Shown: positions 31,996 through 40,443 of the stretch, piece after piece | How the letters are laid out: each line of letters begins with the position of its first letter | Numbering within the stretch: position 1 is the stretch's first letter | Source: Pannonibacter sp. XCT-53 | GTDB taxonomy: Bacteria > Pseudomonadota > Alphaproteobacteria > Rhizobiales > Stappiaceae | Assembly: GCF_009915765.1 (NCBI RefSeq) | Contig: NZ_JAABLQ010000001.1 | Span: 124,001 to 188,000 of the forward strand | Reading direction: 5' to 3' | DNA length: 64,000 bases | The notes under the pieces: generated by a model | Databases searched by the model: none | Told to the model about the DNA's origin: nothing | Seen by the model: the letters and a program-made list of their open reading frames with translations, nothing else | Translations under genes and position numbers: made by a program

Positions 31996-32804
31996 TGGCC
32001 GAGCTCAAGACGATCACAATCAGTGACATCTACGTCGGAGATCGCCTGCGCGATGTCGACGAGGATCACGCCCAGGCGATCGCGGTTTCGGTCCGTGAAA
32101 TCGGCCTTCAATCGCCGATCCAGGTGCGTTCGACGCCCGCTCAAAAGGCCGGCAAATTCACGCTGGTGTCTGGCGGTCACCGGCTGCGGGCGTGCCTGAT
32201 CGCAGGTCTGGCTGAGATCGAGGCGTTTGTCGTCAAGGCCGATGCCCGCGAGGCGCAGATGCTGGAGATCGCCGAAAACCTGTTCCGAAACGACCTCTCG
32301 GTTATCGATCGCGCTGTTTTTGTCGACCGCTACCGCGAGCTCTACGAGGAGCAACACGGCAAGGTTGGTCGCGGCGGCGACCGGAAATCAAAGGGCCAAG
32401 TTGGCGCTTTGATCGACGGCGGGTTTGCCGCACATGTCGCCGACCGGCTCGGCGTGTCCGAGCGCACGGCAAAACGCCTGCAGGAGCTGGCGCGCCGTCT
32501 CTCTCCCGAACTTCGCATGGTCCTGCGCCATTCGCCGCTCGCCGATAACCAGTCGGTCCTGCTCAAGCTGTCGAAAATGGAGCCCGCCATGCAGCGCCGC
32601 GCGGCGGTCGGTTGGCGCGAGACAGGCGACATCCGGAAAGTCCTGACCTTGCTGTCGGATCAGCCGGATGCGCCGGTTCGCACGGCGGACGACCAGCAGT
32701 TCGAGCGTCTGGTCGATGCGTGGTCGCGCGCGACGGCAGAGGCGCAGCGTCGGTTCCTGGCGCACATCGGCCTCGCCGATGCTGTCGCTGTAGCGGCGGA
32801 GTAG
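31995..32804 (+). CDS. ParB/Srx-domain DNA-binding protein
   Basis: A 269-residue protein. The N-terminal ParB domain has GLQSPIQVRSTP, LVSGGHRLRACLIAGL (the GxHRxxA nucleotide/DNA site) and MLEIAENLFRNDLSVIDRAV. The central helix-turn-helix is HVADRLGVSERTAKRLQELA, and the C-terminus is helical. There is no ParA partner. ParB-like proteins with this domain order are common in the early region of Mu-like phages of alphaproteobacteria. The role is unknown: replication, regulation or, by analogy, sulfiredoxin-fold nuclease activity are all possible. Confidence 0.8.
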   Translation: MAELKTITISDIYVGDRLRDVDEDHAQAIAVSVREIGLQSPIQVRSTPAQKAGKFTLVSGGHRLRACLIAGLAEIEAFVVKADAREAQMLEIAENLFRNDLSVIDRAVFVDRYRELYEEQHGKVGRGGDRKSKGQVGALIDGGFAAHVADRLGVSERTAKRLQELARRLSPELRMVLRHSPLADNQSVLLKLSKMEPAMQRRAAVGWRETGDIRKVLTLLSDQPDAPVRTADDQQFERLVDAWSRATAEAQRRFLAHIGLADAVAVAAE

Positions 32805-32807
32805 ATC

Positions 32808-33263
32808 ATGTCCCGCAATCCTCAACAGATGGACCTGTTCGGCGACGCGACAGCGTTCCCGGTCCGCGTCTACATCGACGCGATTGACGTCGACCGGTTC
32901 CGCGCCCGGCTCAAGCGGGCGATGGCGCGGGCGATCCGCGAGTGCCAGATCGATCGTGCCGAGATTGCTGCCCGAATGAGCCGCTATCTCGCTGCGCCGA
33001 TCACCAAGGCCGGGCTCGACAGCTACACGGCCGAGAGCAAAACCACGCACGATATCAGCCTGTTGCGGTTCAAGGCCTTCGTCAAGGCGACCGGCGCTGT
33101 CTGGCTTTGGGACGAGCTGGTCTCGGACGATGGCCTGACTGCCATGGACGGCGACGAGACCCTCCTCGCGGAAATTGCATTTTGGCAGAGCGAGCAGAGC
33201 AAGGCGGTGATGCGCCTCCGCGAGCTGCGGTCAAAGCCGGTTAACGTCCGGAGGCGCAAATGA
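32808..33263 (+). CDS. Conserved phage early protein upstream of MuA
   Basis: A 151-residue protein (NPQQMDLFGD at the start). It contains a helical stretch with RAIRECQIDRAEIAARMSRY, TKAGLDSYTAESKTTHDI and FKAFVKATGAVWLWDEL, reading like a divergent XRE-type helix-turn-helix. The C-terminus is basic. It overlaps muA by 4 bases. Genes of this type are found directly before the transposase gene in Mu-like phages of Rhodobacter and relatives; no function is assigned. Confidence 0.7.
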   Translation: MSRNPQQMDLFGDATAFPVRVYIDAIDVDRFRARLKRAMARAIRECQIDRAEIAARMSRYLAAPITKAGLDSYTAESKTTHDISLLRFKAFVKATGAVWLWDELVSDDGLTAMDGDETLLAEIAFWQSEQSKAVMRLRELRSKPVNVRRRK

Positions 33264-35242
33264 GCCGCGAGTGGTTTAGCCCCGCCGAGCTGATGACTGC
33301 CGCCCTGCCTGGGCTCCCGCGTGGCAAATCGGCCCTCGCCGACCTGATCCAGCGGGAAAACTGGCGCGCCGACCCGCAGCGCGCCCGGCGAGCTGCCCGC
33401 CAGGGCGGCGGCTGGGAGTATCATATCAGCCTGCTGCCGCAGCTCGCGCAGACCCGGCTGATGATGCTGTTTGACGCCCCGGCCAACGATGCGCGCGATC
33501 CGGCGCGTGATGCTCTCTGGCAGCGCTATGATGCGCTGCCAGCCAAGCACAAGGCGATCGCGGCAGACCGGCTCCGCGCGGTGAGTGACTGCATGGCGAT
33601 GGTCGTTGCCGGCTCGACAACCCAGGCGGCGGCGGCGTTGATTGCCCGTCGCGAGCAGGTCTCGGTGCGCACTGTCTACTACTGGCAGGAGCTCGCGACG
33701 CAGCACCCGCGCGAGGATTGGCTCGCGGCGCTCGCACCCTCCTATCGTTCGGAGCGCGAGTGGGCCGACTGCCACCCGCAGATCTGGGACTGCATCAAGA
33801 GCGATTACCTGCGCCCCGAAAAGCCCTCGTTTTCGTCGTGCTATCGCCGCGTTGCTGCGGCAGCGGCCGAGCACGGCTGGACGCCGCTGCCGTCGGAGCG
33901 GGCGCTGCGGCGGCGATTGGATGCCGAGGTTTCCGAGGCCGCGCAGATCCTCGCGCGGTCCGGCCGGGATCGGGCAAAGGCGTTGTATCCCGCGCAGCGG
34001 CGGACCCGCGACCATCTCCATGCGATGGAGGCGGTCAACATGGACGGTCACAAATTCGATGTGTTCGTCCGCATGCCGGACGGGACGATCACACGCCTCT
34101 ATCTGATCGCCCTGCAGGATCTCTACTCCGGCAAGTTTGTCGCGTGGCGCTTGTCCGACAGCGAAAACAAAGAGACGACCAGGCTGGTGATCGGCGACAT
34201 GGTCGAGCGGTACGGGATCCCCGAACGCATCACGCTCGACAACGGCCGGGCATTTGCAAGCAAGTGGATCACGGGCGGGGCACCGAACCGCTACCGGTTC
34301 AAAATTCGTGACGAGGATCCGCAGGGCCTCCTGACCGCGCTCGGTGTCGAGCTCCAGTTCACCAAGCCGTATTCCGGCCAGTCAAAACCGATCGAGCGCG
34401 CGTTTAGGGACCTGACCGACGACGTCGCACGGCACCCGGTTTGTGCCGGGGCGTACACCGGCAACCGGCCGGATGCCAAACCCGAAAACTATGCCAGCCA
34501 CGCTGTGCCGCTCGATGTGTTCCGGTCGCATGTGGACGCGATGATTGCCGAGCACAATGCGCGGCCGGGACGCAAAGGCGGCACTTGTGCCGGCCGGTCT
34601 TTCGACGCGACGTTTCAGGCGTCGATGGAGGCTCCCGGGACGATCGTGCGCCAGCCGACAGCAGCACAACGGTCGCTGTGGTTGCTCGCCTCCGAGGGCC
34701 TGCGCGCGCGCAAGGGCAACGGCGAGATCCACATTTACGGCAACCGTTACTGGTCGCGGGAGCTCACCGCGTTTGCCGGCCGCAGGGTGATCGTGAGGTT
34801 TGATCCCGACCATTTGACCAAGCCGCTTCGGGTCTACGACCTCGACAATTCGCTGATCTGCGAGGCCGCGTGCGTCGAGGACACCGGGTTTCACGATGCC
34901 GAGGCCGCGCGGGTGCACGAGCGCAAACGGTCGGCATACCAGAAAGCCTTGCGCCTTGAGCGCGACACCCACGCGGCGCTCACGGCCGAGCAGCTGGCTC
35001 AGGTCTACGCGAAGGGCAAGCCCGCAGCCACGACTGAGCCAACGCCGGTCCGCCCGGCTGTCCGGCGCGTGTTTACAGGCAACGCGGCCCGGAAGGTGGA
35101 GCCGCAGCAAGCAGAAGAATTTGAAGACAAGTTCGCGCGGGCAATGAGCCTTGTCGGCGCGAACGTCCTGGAATTCCCGAACGGGAATAGTGGGCCGCAG
35201 AGTGGTGCGTACGGCTCGGAAAAAAGAAAGGGCGGGAACTGA
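33260..35242 (+). CDS. Mu-type DDE transposase A
   Basis: A 660-residue transposase, the size of Mu A (663). N-terminal winged-helix end/enhancer-binding region (REWFSPAELMTAALPGLP), then DNA-binding subdomains. The catalytic RNase H-like core has Asp262 (NMDGHKFDVF), Asp327 (ITLDNGRAFAS) and Glu379 (GQSKPIERAFRDL), followed by the beta-barrel and a C-terminal tail that in Mu contacts MuB and ClpX. All three catalytic residues are present with Mu-like spacing, so it should be active. It directs integration and replicative transposition. Followed by muB. Confidence 0.95.
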   Translation: MSREWFSPAELMTAALPGLPRGKSALADLIQRENWRADPQRARRAARQGGGWEYHISLLPQLAQTRLMMLFDAPANDARDPARDALWQRYDALPAKHKAIAADRLRAVSDCMAMVVAGSTTQAAAALIARREQVSVRTVYYWQELATQHPREDWLAALAPSYRSEREWADCHPQIWDCIKSDYLRPEKPSFSSCYRRVAAAAAEHGWTPLPSERALRRRLDAEVSEAAQILARSGRDRAKALYPAQRRTRDHLHAMEAVNMDGHKFDVFVRMPDGTITRLYLIALQDLYSGKFVAWRLSDSENKETTRLVIGDMVERYGIPERITLDNGRAFASKWITGGAPNRYRFKIRDEDPQGLLTALGVELQFTKPYSGQSKPIERAFRDLTDDVARHPVCAGAYTGNRPDAKPENYASHAVPLDVFRSHVDAMIAEHNARPGRKGGTCAGRSFDATFQASMEAPGTIVRQPTAAQRSLWLLASEGLRARKGNGEIHIYGNRYWSRELTAFAGRRVIVRFDPDHLTKPLRVYDLDNSLICEAACVEDTGFHDAEAARVHERKRSAYQKALRLERDTHAALTAEQLAQVYAKGKPAATTEPTPVRPAVRRVFTGNAARKVEPQQAEEFEDKFARAMSLVGANVLEFPNGNSGPQSGAYGSEKRKGGN

Positions 35243-35250
35243 TCCCGCCC
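35230..35250 (+). terminator. Stem-loop containing the muA stop codon
   Basis: GGGCGGGA (35230-35237) pairs perfectly with TCCCGCCC (35243-35250); the muA stop codon (35240-35242) lies in the loop. MuB starts 26 bases later. There is no T tract. It may adjust the MuA:MuB ratio or protect the upstream message. Confidence 0.5.
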
Positions 35251-35275
35251 GAAAGTCATCCGAGGAAAATTATAG

Positions 35276-36307
35276 ATGAATGAAGCAGTCAGCACAAGCG
35301 GCAGCAATAGCAATTGGGACCGCCCGACAAAGCGGCCGGCAATGATCGCCGGTCGGACGGCAGATGATATCGAGACTTGGGAGGGCCTGGTCGAACGCGT
35401 CCGCGAGGTCGCCCAGGCACGCGGTTGGAACAAAACGGAGGTGGGACGTCGTGCTGAGTTCACCTCCTCCGCATTTTCGCAGTGGTACAGCGGCTCCTAC
35501 ATGGGCCGCCTCGACCGGCAGAACGAGCAGATCCGCCGCTGGCTGGAGGCGGTCGAGAACCAGCAGGAGCTCGTGTCCGCTATCCCGACCGGACCCGGTT
35601 TCTTGCGCCTGCGCACGGCCAGCGAGATCATCAACACGCTCCAGTGGGCGCAGATCTGCCCCGATCTGGTTGTGATCACCGCCGCCTCCGGGCTCGGCAA
35701 GACCGCTGCCTGCCGCTATTACCAGGCCGTGACGCCGCACGTACACATGGTCACGATCAGCCCGCACACCAAGACGGTGCACGGGATGCTCGTCGCACTC
35801 GTCGGCGCGCTTGGTGTGACGCAGCACAATCCGGCGCGCTACGTCGAGGCCATCGGCCAGCGGCTGGAGGCCCAGGGCGGACATACGCTCCTGATCGTCG
35901 ACGAGGCCCAGAACCTGGTCGATGACGCCATCAATCAGCTCCGGCATTTTGTCGACATCAACCGGTGCGGGATCGCGCTCGTCGGCAACGAGGAGATCTA
36001 TGCCCGGTTTACCCGTCGGGCGGACGGGCCGAGCTATGCCCAGCTCAAGCGCCGCATCGGCAAGCGCCTCAAACGCAACAAACCGTACGCCGAGGACCTC
36101 ACCGCATACATCGCAGCCTGGGGTGTGACCGATCCGGACGCGGTGCGGTTTCTGACCGGTGTCGGGATGAAGGGCGGTGCCCTCGGCCAGATCGACAAGA
36201 CCATGAAACTCGCCAGCATGCTCTCGATGAGCGAGGGCGCGGAGCAGGTCACCGCGACGCACATCCGCGACGCATGGAGCAACCGCGACGTGGAGGACAT
36301 GGCATGA
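35276..36307 (+). CDS. MuB-type AAA+ ATPase, target-DNA activator
   Basis: A 343-residue protein. The N-terminal helix-turn-helix (WNKTEVGRRAEFTSSAFSQW) is followed by the AAA+ domain: Walker A TAASGLGKTAACRYY (about 136-150), Walker B TLLIVDEAQNLVDDA (about 204-218), sensor-1 region GIALVGNEEI and arginine-rich RFTRRADGPSYAQLKRRIGKR. MuB polymerises on DNA, stimulates MuA and steers insertion away from phage DNA (target immunity). GAGG precedes the ATG at 35276. It overlaps the next small gene by 4 bases. Confidence 0.93.
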   Translation: MNEAVSTSGSNSNWDRPTKRPAMIAGRTADDIETWEGLVERVREVAQARGWNKTEVGRRAEFTSSAFSQWYSGSYMGRLDRQNEQIRRWLEAVENQQELVSAIPTGPGFLRLRTASEIINTLQWAQICPDLVVITAASGLGKTAACRYYQAVTPHVHMVTISPHTKTVHGMLVALVGALGVTQHNPARYVEAIGQRLEAQGGHTLLIVDEAQNLVDDAINQLRHFVDINRCGIALVGNEEIYARFTRRADGPSYAQLKRRIGKRLKRNKPYAEDLTAYIAAWGVTDPDAVRFLTGVGMKGGALGQIDKTMKLASMLSMSEGAEQVTATHIRDAWSNRDVEDMA

Positions 36308-36585
36308 GCCTGGTCCTCTCCCGCGAGCTGCGGTCGATCGCCATTACCCTGCCGCATGCTGATCCCGCAATTCTGGACCGCATCGCTGCCGAGGTTGCCG
36401 CGCTCGCCGATCTGGCAGCGGCGCTCGAATGCGAACTCCAGGCGCATCGCCTCCTGGAGCGGGGTCAGCAGACGCGGCAGCTCGCCGCCGAGGCGGTCGC
36501 CGGAGCTCTCACGGCCGTCTCAACCTCGGCCGACAACGTGATCCGGCCGGTGTTCCGGCGCACAACGGAGGATGACGCATGCTGA
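36304..36585 (+). CDS. Small helical early phage protein, function unknown
   Basis: A 93-residue protein beginning MSLVLSRELRSIAI, with an alanine/glutamate-rich helical centre (AEVAALADLAAALECELQAH) likely to form a coiled coil. It overlaps muB by 4 bases and the next gene by 7 bases, supporting translation as part of the early operon. No family was recognised. Confidence 0.6.
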   Translation: MSLVLSRELRSIAITLPHADPAILDRIAAEVAALADLAAALECELQAHRLLERGQQTRQLAAEAVAGALTAVSTSADNVIRPVFRRTTEDDAC

Positions 36586-36851
36586 GCGATCACCTGAAAA
36601 TCATGCGCAACAGTGTGGCGTTCGGCCGTGCTTCCGACGGCTCATTGTCCATGCATGCGAGCGTTGCCGACCTCCTCGATCGGGCGCTTGAGAAATGCAT
36701 CAGCGCTGCCGAGCAGATCGAGGCCGAACAGGCCGCCCGGCTCGCGCAGGTCACGGCCGACCAGCTCGCCGGATCGAACGTGGTGCTGTTCGCACCGCGC
36801 GATCGGGCGGCGCTCACGAGCGGCGGCGATGCGCCGGGGGGTGCGGCATGA
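36579..36851 (+). CDS. Small early phage protein, function unknown
   Basis: A 90-residue protein with a central helix (LDRALEKCISAAEQIEAEQA) and a low-complexity Gly/Ala tail. It overlaps both neighbours (7 and 4 bases), consistent with the tightly packed early operon. No family was recognised. Confidence 0.55.
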   Translation: MLSDHLKIMRNSVAFGRASDGSLSMHASVADLLDRALEKCISAAEQIEAEQAARLAQVTADQLAGSNVVLFAPRDRAALTSGGDAPGGAA

Positions 36852-37252
36852 GAGTGCGTCACTGGACCATGCAGGAGCTCGCCATGCTGATCGGCATGCG
36901 TGCCCTCGGCGAGAATTACGAGGCAATCGCATCGACGCTGGCACGCTCGCCAGCCGATGTAGCTACGACGCTGCGCACCGCCCGGTGCCTGATCCGGGCC
37001 GAGGAGTGGATCGAGCCGTTGCTGACGGTCAACTCCGTGGATCGCACCCGATACCCGGAACGGCGCGCGGCCGCCGTTCCGCCACGCCAGTACCGCGTCA
37101 GCCCGCATGTGGACCAGATCGCGGAACTGGCCGAGCGCAATCCCACAGCATCCCTCATGGGAGATCCGCAGCCGGACCGGCGCGCCACCAAGGCGGCACG
37201 CAAGTCCCGGGTCTCCCTGCCAACTGTGAAAGGCTACTCCAATGACCACTGA
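36848..37252 (+). CDS. Early phage protein, possible DNA-binding
   Basis: A 134-residue protein starting at the ATG that overlaps the previous stop. The N-terminus (VRHWTMQELAMLIGMRALGE, NYEAIASTLARSPADVATTL) reads like a GcrA/SANT-type helix-turn-helix, as in short phage regulators; the C-terminal half is basic (RRATKAARKSR). It overlaps the next gene by 11 bases. A DNA-binding role is inference. Confidence 0.55.
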   Translation: MRVRHWTMQELAMLIGMRALGENYEAIASTLARSPADVATTLRTARCLIRAEEWIEPLLTVNSVDRTRYPERRAAAVPPRQYRVSPHVDQIAELAERNPTASLMGDPQPDRRATKAARKSRVSLPTVKGYSNDH

Positions 37253-37865
37253 TGAAATTGCACTGCCCGAGGGCTACTGGATGGACGCCAAAGGCGCGTT
37301 GATCCCGGTCAGCGCCATCAAACCCGAACACCAGGAGGAGGATGCGCTCGTTCGTGAGCTCGTCGCCGAGGCCGAGGAACTGTCGGCACGGCTGGCGGCG
37401 TTTAAGGCCCGCGCGCTCGGAGACGTCCAGGCGTTCCGCGATCTGGTGGCGGAACGGTATGGTGCCAAGCGCGGTGGCCAGAAGGGCAACATCACGCTGT
37501 CGCGGTTCGACGGTTCGGCACAGATCCTTGTCGCGGTCGCCGAAAACATCACGTTTGGTGCCGAGTTGGAGGCCGCCAAATCGCTGATTGACGGGTGCAT
37601 CCATCGTTGGAGCGAGGGGGCCAACGCAAACCTGCGCGTCCTGATCGACCAGGCATTCCAGGTCGACAAGCAGGGCAAGATCTCGACGCACCGCGTGCTC
37701 GGCCTCCGCCGCCTCAACATCGACGATGCCGACTGGACGCGGGCTATGGACGCGATCTCGGATGCCGTGCGTGTCACCGGCACCAAGACCTATGTCCGGG
37801 CCTACAAGCGCGGCAGGAACGAGGATGACCGGATCCCGATCTCGCTCGACATCGCCAGCGTGTGA
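37242..37865 (+). CDS. DUF3164 family phage protein
   Basis: A 207-residue protein. It opens with LPEGYWMDAKGALIPVSAIKP, the usual start of DUF3164 proteins found in the early region of nearly all Mu-like phages, and has the conserved KGNITLSRFDG segment and the C-terminal TYVRAYKRGRNEDD. The family function is not established; its position next to the transposition genes suggests a role in replication or host takeover. The ATG at 37242 overlaps the previous gene. Confidence 0.85.
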   Translation: MTTDEIALPEGYWMDAKGALIPVSAIKPEHQEEDALVRELVAEAEELSARLAAFKARALGDVQAFRDLVAERYGAKRGGQKGNITLSRFDGSAQILVAVAENITFGAELEAAKSLIDGCIHRWSEGANANLRVLIDQAFQVDKQGKISTHRVLGLRRLNIDDADWTRAMDAISDAVRVTGTKTYVRAYKRGRNEDDRIPISLDIASV

Positions 37866-37873
37866 GGTGAGCC

Positions 37874-38548
37874 ATGGATCGTGAAAAGCTCAAGGCTCGG
37901 ATCCGCGCCCTCCTCCAAATGACCACCGACCGTGGTTGCACTGAGGCGGAGGCGATGGCGGCCGCCGCCAAGGCGGCAGAGCTGATGCGCGAGGCCGGGT
38001 TAGACGAGGATCAGCTTGAGATCGGAGAGGCGTGGTTCAGCGCCAGCGCTGGAGCCCGCTCTGTCCTCACTCGGCTCTGGACCTGTATCGCGAGCTGCAC
38101 AAACTGCGTAACGGTTTTCGACGGTGAGCGCGGATTTGCGTTCATCGGAGCCGGGCCGGGACCGGAGATCGCCGCGTATCTTTGCGATGTCTGCCGCCGC
38201 GCCATCGAGACAGCCGAGCGAGAGTTCAAGGCGGGTGACGCCTACCGGCGACTGCGCAAGACCTCAACCCGGAAACAGGCCCTCCTCGAATTTCGGCAGG
38301 CAATGATCGTCCGTCTGGGGATCCGCCTGCGTGAACTGTTCGCAGCTGACAACAACACAGCCGCGATCAGCCAGGCCCACGCAGCACGGGCAGCCATGTT
38401 CGGGCCAGGGCGGCAGGTCAATCTCCCGACGATCAAGAACTTGCGGTCGACCGCCGCGACCGTTGCGGGATGGAGCGCCGGAAACGACGTGCCTCTCAAT
38501 CACGGCGTCTCGACAGCACTCGACACGAAACTCATCGGTCGGAGCTGA
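37874..38548 (+). CDS. DUF2786-domain early phage protein
   Basis: A 224-residue protein. The N-terminus (KLKARIRALLQMTTDRGCTE, AEAMAAAAKAAELMREAGLD) is the DUF2786 pattern, widespread in phages and plasmids and often followed, as here, by a second domain with GAGPGPEIAAYLCDVCRRAI and a tyrosine/arginine-rich region (DAYRRLRKTSTRKQALLEFR). The family function is unknown. It starts 9 bases after the DUF3164 gene and is in the same operon. Confidence 0.75.
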   Translation: MDREKLKARIRALLQMTTDRGCTEAEAMAAAAKAAELMREAGLDEDQLEIGEAWFSASAGARSVLTRLWTCIASCTNCVTVFDGERGFAFIGAGPGPEIAAYLCDVCRRAIETAEREFKAGDAYRRLRKTSTRKQALLEFRQAMIVRLGIRLRELFAADNNTAAISQAHAARAAMFGPGRQVNLPTIKNLRSTAATVAGWSAGNDVPLNHGVSTALDTKLIGRS

Positions 38549-38551
38549 CCC

Positions 38552-38806
38552 ATGACCCGCCTCGACGATCATCGACAGATGGATGCCGAGGCGGAGCATC
38601 TGCGCCAGCGGCGGCGGGATCTGCTCGCCGAGGCAAACCGCCGCCGCTGGCGACTGCACCGGCTGCCGGACCTGCAACAGCAGCTCGCCCGCGCCACCAC
38701 GGATCTGATGCGCCTGGAGCTAGAGGCCCGGCGCGAAACGGAGAGTAAACCCGATGGACATGACAGCATTCACGCCGGACCTCGATACTGGTGGATCGAC
38801 GAGTGA
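38552..38806 (+). CDS. Small coiled-coil phage protein
   Basis: An 84-residue, strongly charged, helical protein (AEAEHLRQRRRDLLAEANRR, QQQLARATTDLMRLELEARR), likely a coiled coil. The last 53 bases overlap the next gene in another frame, a fairly long overlap, so one of the two starts may be later. It begins 4 bases after the previous stop. No family was recognised. Confidence 0.5.
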   Translation: MTRLDDHRQMDAEAEHLRQRRRDLLAEANRRRWRLHRLPDLQQQLARATTDLMRLELEARRETESKPDGHDSIHAGPRYWWIDE

Positions 38807-39023
38807 CCTGGCGACGGACCGGGTCATGCTCGCCGTCCAGGCGGCGGCGGCGTCCGTGGAAAGCCCGGTCGACGAGATGGGTATTCTGACCGTGCTGATG
38901 GCCAAAAAGCTGGCCAAGGCGACCCGGAAACTGACTGACGAACAGCGCGAGCTCGTGATCGGCAAAAGCTGCGAAATCCTGCGCCGCGAGTACGCGGCCG
39001 AGCTGCGGAGGCTCGACGCATGA
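38754..39023 (+). CDS. Small early phage protein upstream of gemA
   Basis: An 89-residue protein; ATGs at 38754 and 38760 are both possible, the second close after GGAGAG. The helical C-terminus (MAKKLAKATRKLTDEQRELV, GKSCEILRREYAAELRRLDA) is acidic/basic mixed. Its stop overlaps the gemA start by 4 bases (ATGA), which supports it. No family was recognised. Confidence 0.55.
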   Translation: MDMTAFTPDLDTGGSTSDLATDRVMLAVQAAAASVESPVDEMGILTVLMAKKLAKATRKLTDEQRELVIGKSCEILRREYAAELRRLDA

Positions 39024-39643
39024 GCTCGATCGCCGCCATCCACGTCGCCAAGGCACAGCTCGGGCTGGACGACGACACGTATCGCGCCAAGCTGGCATCG
39101 ATCACCGGCAAGACCTCCACACGGGACATGAGCGAGGCCGAGCGGCAGAAGGTGCTGACGGTGCTGCGCGGCCAGGGCTTCGGGCCTCGGCCGGCGCAGC
39201 GCAAAGACAGGGCGACCGGAAAATACGCGCCGAAACTGCAGAGCCTTTGGATCGCGGCGTGGAACCTCGGCATCGTCCGGGACAAGCGCGACGCGGCGAT
39301 GCTGGCTTTCGTGAAGCGCCAGACCGGCGTCGATCACACCCGGTTTCTGTCGGATGCCGGCGACGCGGCCCGGGCGATCGAGGCGCTCAAGGGGTGGATC
39401 CGCCGCGAAACCGGTAACGACTGGATGTTCAGGGACAGCAAGAGCGCTCCGGTGCCGTCCGATCCGCGCCTGCACATCGTTCTCGCGCAGTGGGGCATCG
39501 CCCAGGCACGCGGCCTGGTCTCCGGCCAGCTGTCTGATCGCATTCGTGAAATGGGCTTCACAGACGATTTCACGCTGCTTTCACGGAACGATTTGATCGC
39601 GGTCATGAACGACCTCGGCACCCTGATCCGAGGTGCATCATGA
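39020..39643 (+). CDS. gemA: GemA-like regulatory protein (Mu gp16, DUF1018)
   Basis: A 207-residue protein. It begins IAAIHVAKAQLGLDDDTYRA and continues LASITGKTSTRDMSEAERQK, the DUF1018 hallmark, then APKLQSLWIAAWNLGIVRDK and GWIRRETGNDWMF. GemA (gp16) of Mu alters expression of host genes and DNA superhelicity. Gene order GemA then Mor is as in Mu. ATGA overlap upstream; 4-base overlap with the next gene. Confidence 0.9.
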   Translation: MSSIAAIHVAKAQLGLDDDTYRAKLASITGKTSTRDMSEAERQKVLTVLRGQGFGPRPAQRKDRATGKYAPKLQSLWIAAWNLGIVRDKRDAAMLAFVKRQTGVDHTRFLSDAGDAARAIEALKGWIRRETGNDWMFRDSKSAPVPSDPRLHIVLAQWGIAQARGLVSGQLSDRIREMGFTDDFTLLSRNDLIAVMNDLGTLIRGAS

Positions 39644-39903
39644 GGCCGCTGCCGACGGTTGTCGATGTCTCCGACCATGCCGTATTGCGCTGGCTGGAGC
39701 GGGTGCACGGGATCGATGTCGCCGCGATCCGGGCAATGATCGGCGGCGATGTGGCGGCCGGTGCCGCGTACGGTGCCAGCGCCGTGCGGCTCGGTCAGGT
39801 GCGCTATCACCTGACGCGCCGGGCCGAGCAGATCGGCGCGCCGGGTGTCGTCGTCGTGGCAACCGTCACGGTGCAGGTGCGAGACCGGAGGCGGCCGTCA
39901 TGA
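39640..39903 (+). CDS. Small conserved phage protein between gemA and mor
   Basis: An 87-residue protein with HAVLRWLERVHGIDVAAIRA near the start, a segment repeatedly seen in small proteins next to gemA/mor in Mu-like phages, and a beta-rich C-terminus (GVVVVATVTVQVRDRR). It overlaps both neighbours by 4 bases. Function unknown; the R-Y-x-x-R-A-like composition vaguely recalls RNase toxin folds, but this is not supported. Confidence 0.6.
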   Translation: MRPLPTVVDVSDHAVLRWLERVHGIDVAAIRAMIGGDVAAGAAYGASAVRLGQVRYHLTRRAEQIGAPGVVVVATVTVQVRDRRRPS

Positions 39904-40322
39904 ACGACGATCGGTCCTACACGACATCGCTGCCCGGTCTCCTCGGCGACATCGCCGAGATCGCGGGCGTCGATGTGGCCTATCGTATCGCGTCGAGCCA
40001 CGGCGGCACTCGCGTCTCGATCCCGCCGCAGGCCGTCGACGGGCACTGGCTGACGGAGCTGGTCGGATTTGCCACGGCGGACCAGATCTGCCGTGGCCTC
40101 GCCACTCTCGACCCGGACGGCCGGCTGCGTGGTGTCTCCAATGAGATCATCCCGCGTGGTCCGGCGTCCCTCCTCGCCAATGCCCGCCGCCAAGCTGCGC
40201 GCGAGCTGCAGGCCGGAGCCAGCGCGCGCGAGGCCGCGCGTCGAAGCGGCTTGCATGAACGCACGATTTGGCGCATGAAAGCAGGGCAGCGCGATGATGA
40301 CGCGCAGGGCTCGCTGTTCTGA
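39900..40322 (+). CDS. mor: Mor/C-type transcriptional activator
   Basis: A 140-residue protein. The N-terminal dimerisation part (LLGDIAEIAGVDVAYRIASS, GGTRVSIPP) and the C-terminal helix-turn-helix (AREAARRSGLHERTIWRMKA) match Mor and C of Mu, which activate middle and late promoters by binding dyads overlapping the -35 region. Only one such gene is seen in the window, at the end of the early operon. A perfect dyad follows 31 bp after its stop codon, and two related dyads occur upstream of later units, so it may act as the late activator itself. Confidence 0.88.
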   Translation: MNDDRSYTTSLPGLLGDIAEIAGVDVAYRIASSHGGTRVSIPPQAVDGHWLTELVGFATADQICRGLATLDPDGRLRGVSNEIIPRGPASLLANARRQAARELQAGASAREAARRSGLHERTIWRMKAGQRDDDAQGSLF

Positions 40323-40352
40323 TCGGCCGCCCGCAGCACTCCGCCTGATGGC

Positions 40353-40371
40353 CTGCTGACAGCTGTCAGCC
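40353..40371 (+). promoter_or_regulatory. Candidate Mor/C-binding dyad upstream of the lysis operon
   Basis: CTGCTGACAGCTGTCAGCC contains the perfect palindrome GCTGACAG-CTGTCAGC (40355-40370). The same 19 bases recur at 48587-48605 before the head operon. It lies between the mor stop (40322) and the amidase start (40444), where a middle/late promoter is required. Confidence 0.6.
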
Positions 40372-40443
40372 CGCTCAAATCCCCCCCGCACCGCAGAGTT
40401 GCTCCACGTCCGCCGATCCACCGGCCCGACAGGAGCTCCGCCC

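Noticed and set aside
31995..32804. ParB-like gene as evidence for a plasmid-type partition system
   Set aside because: There is no ParA gene or centromere-like repeat; ParB-domain proteins are common in early regions of Mu-like phages.
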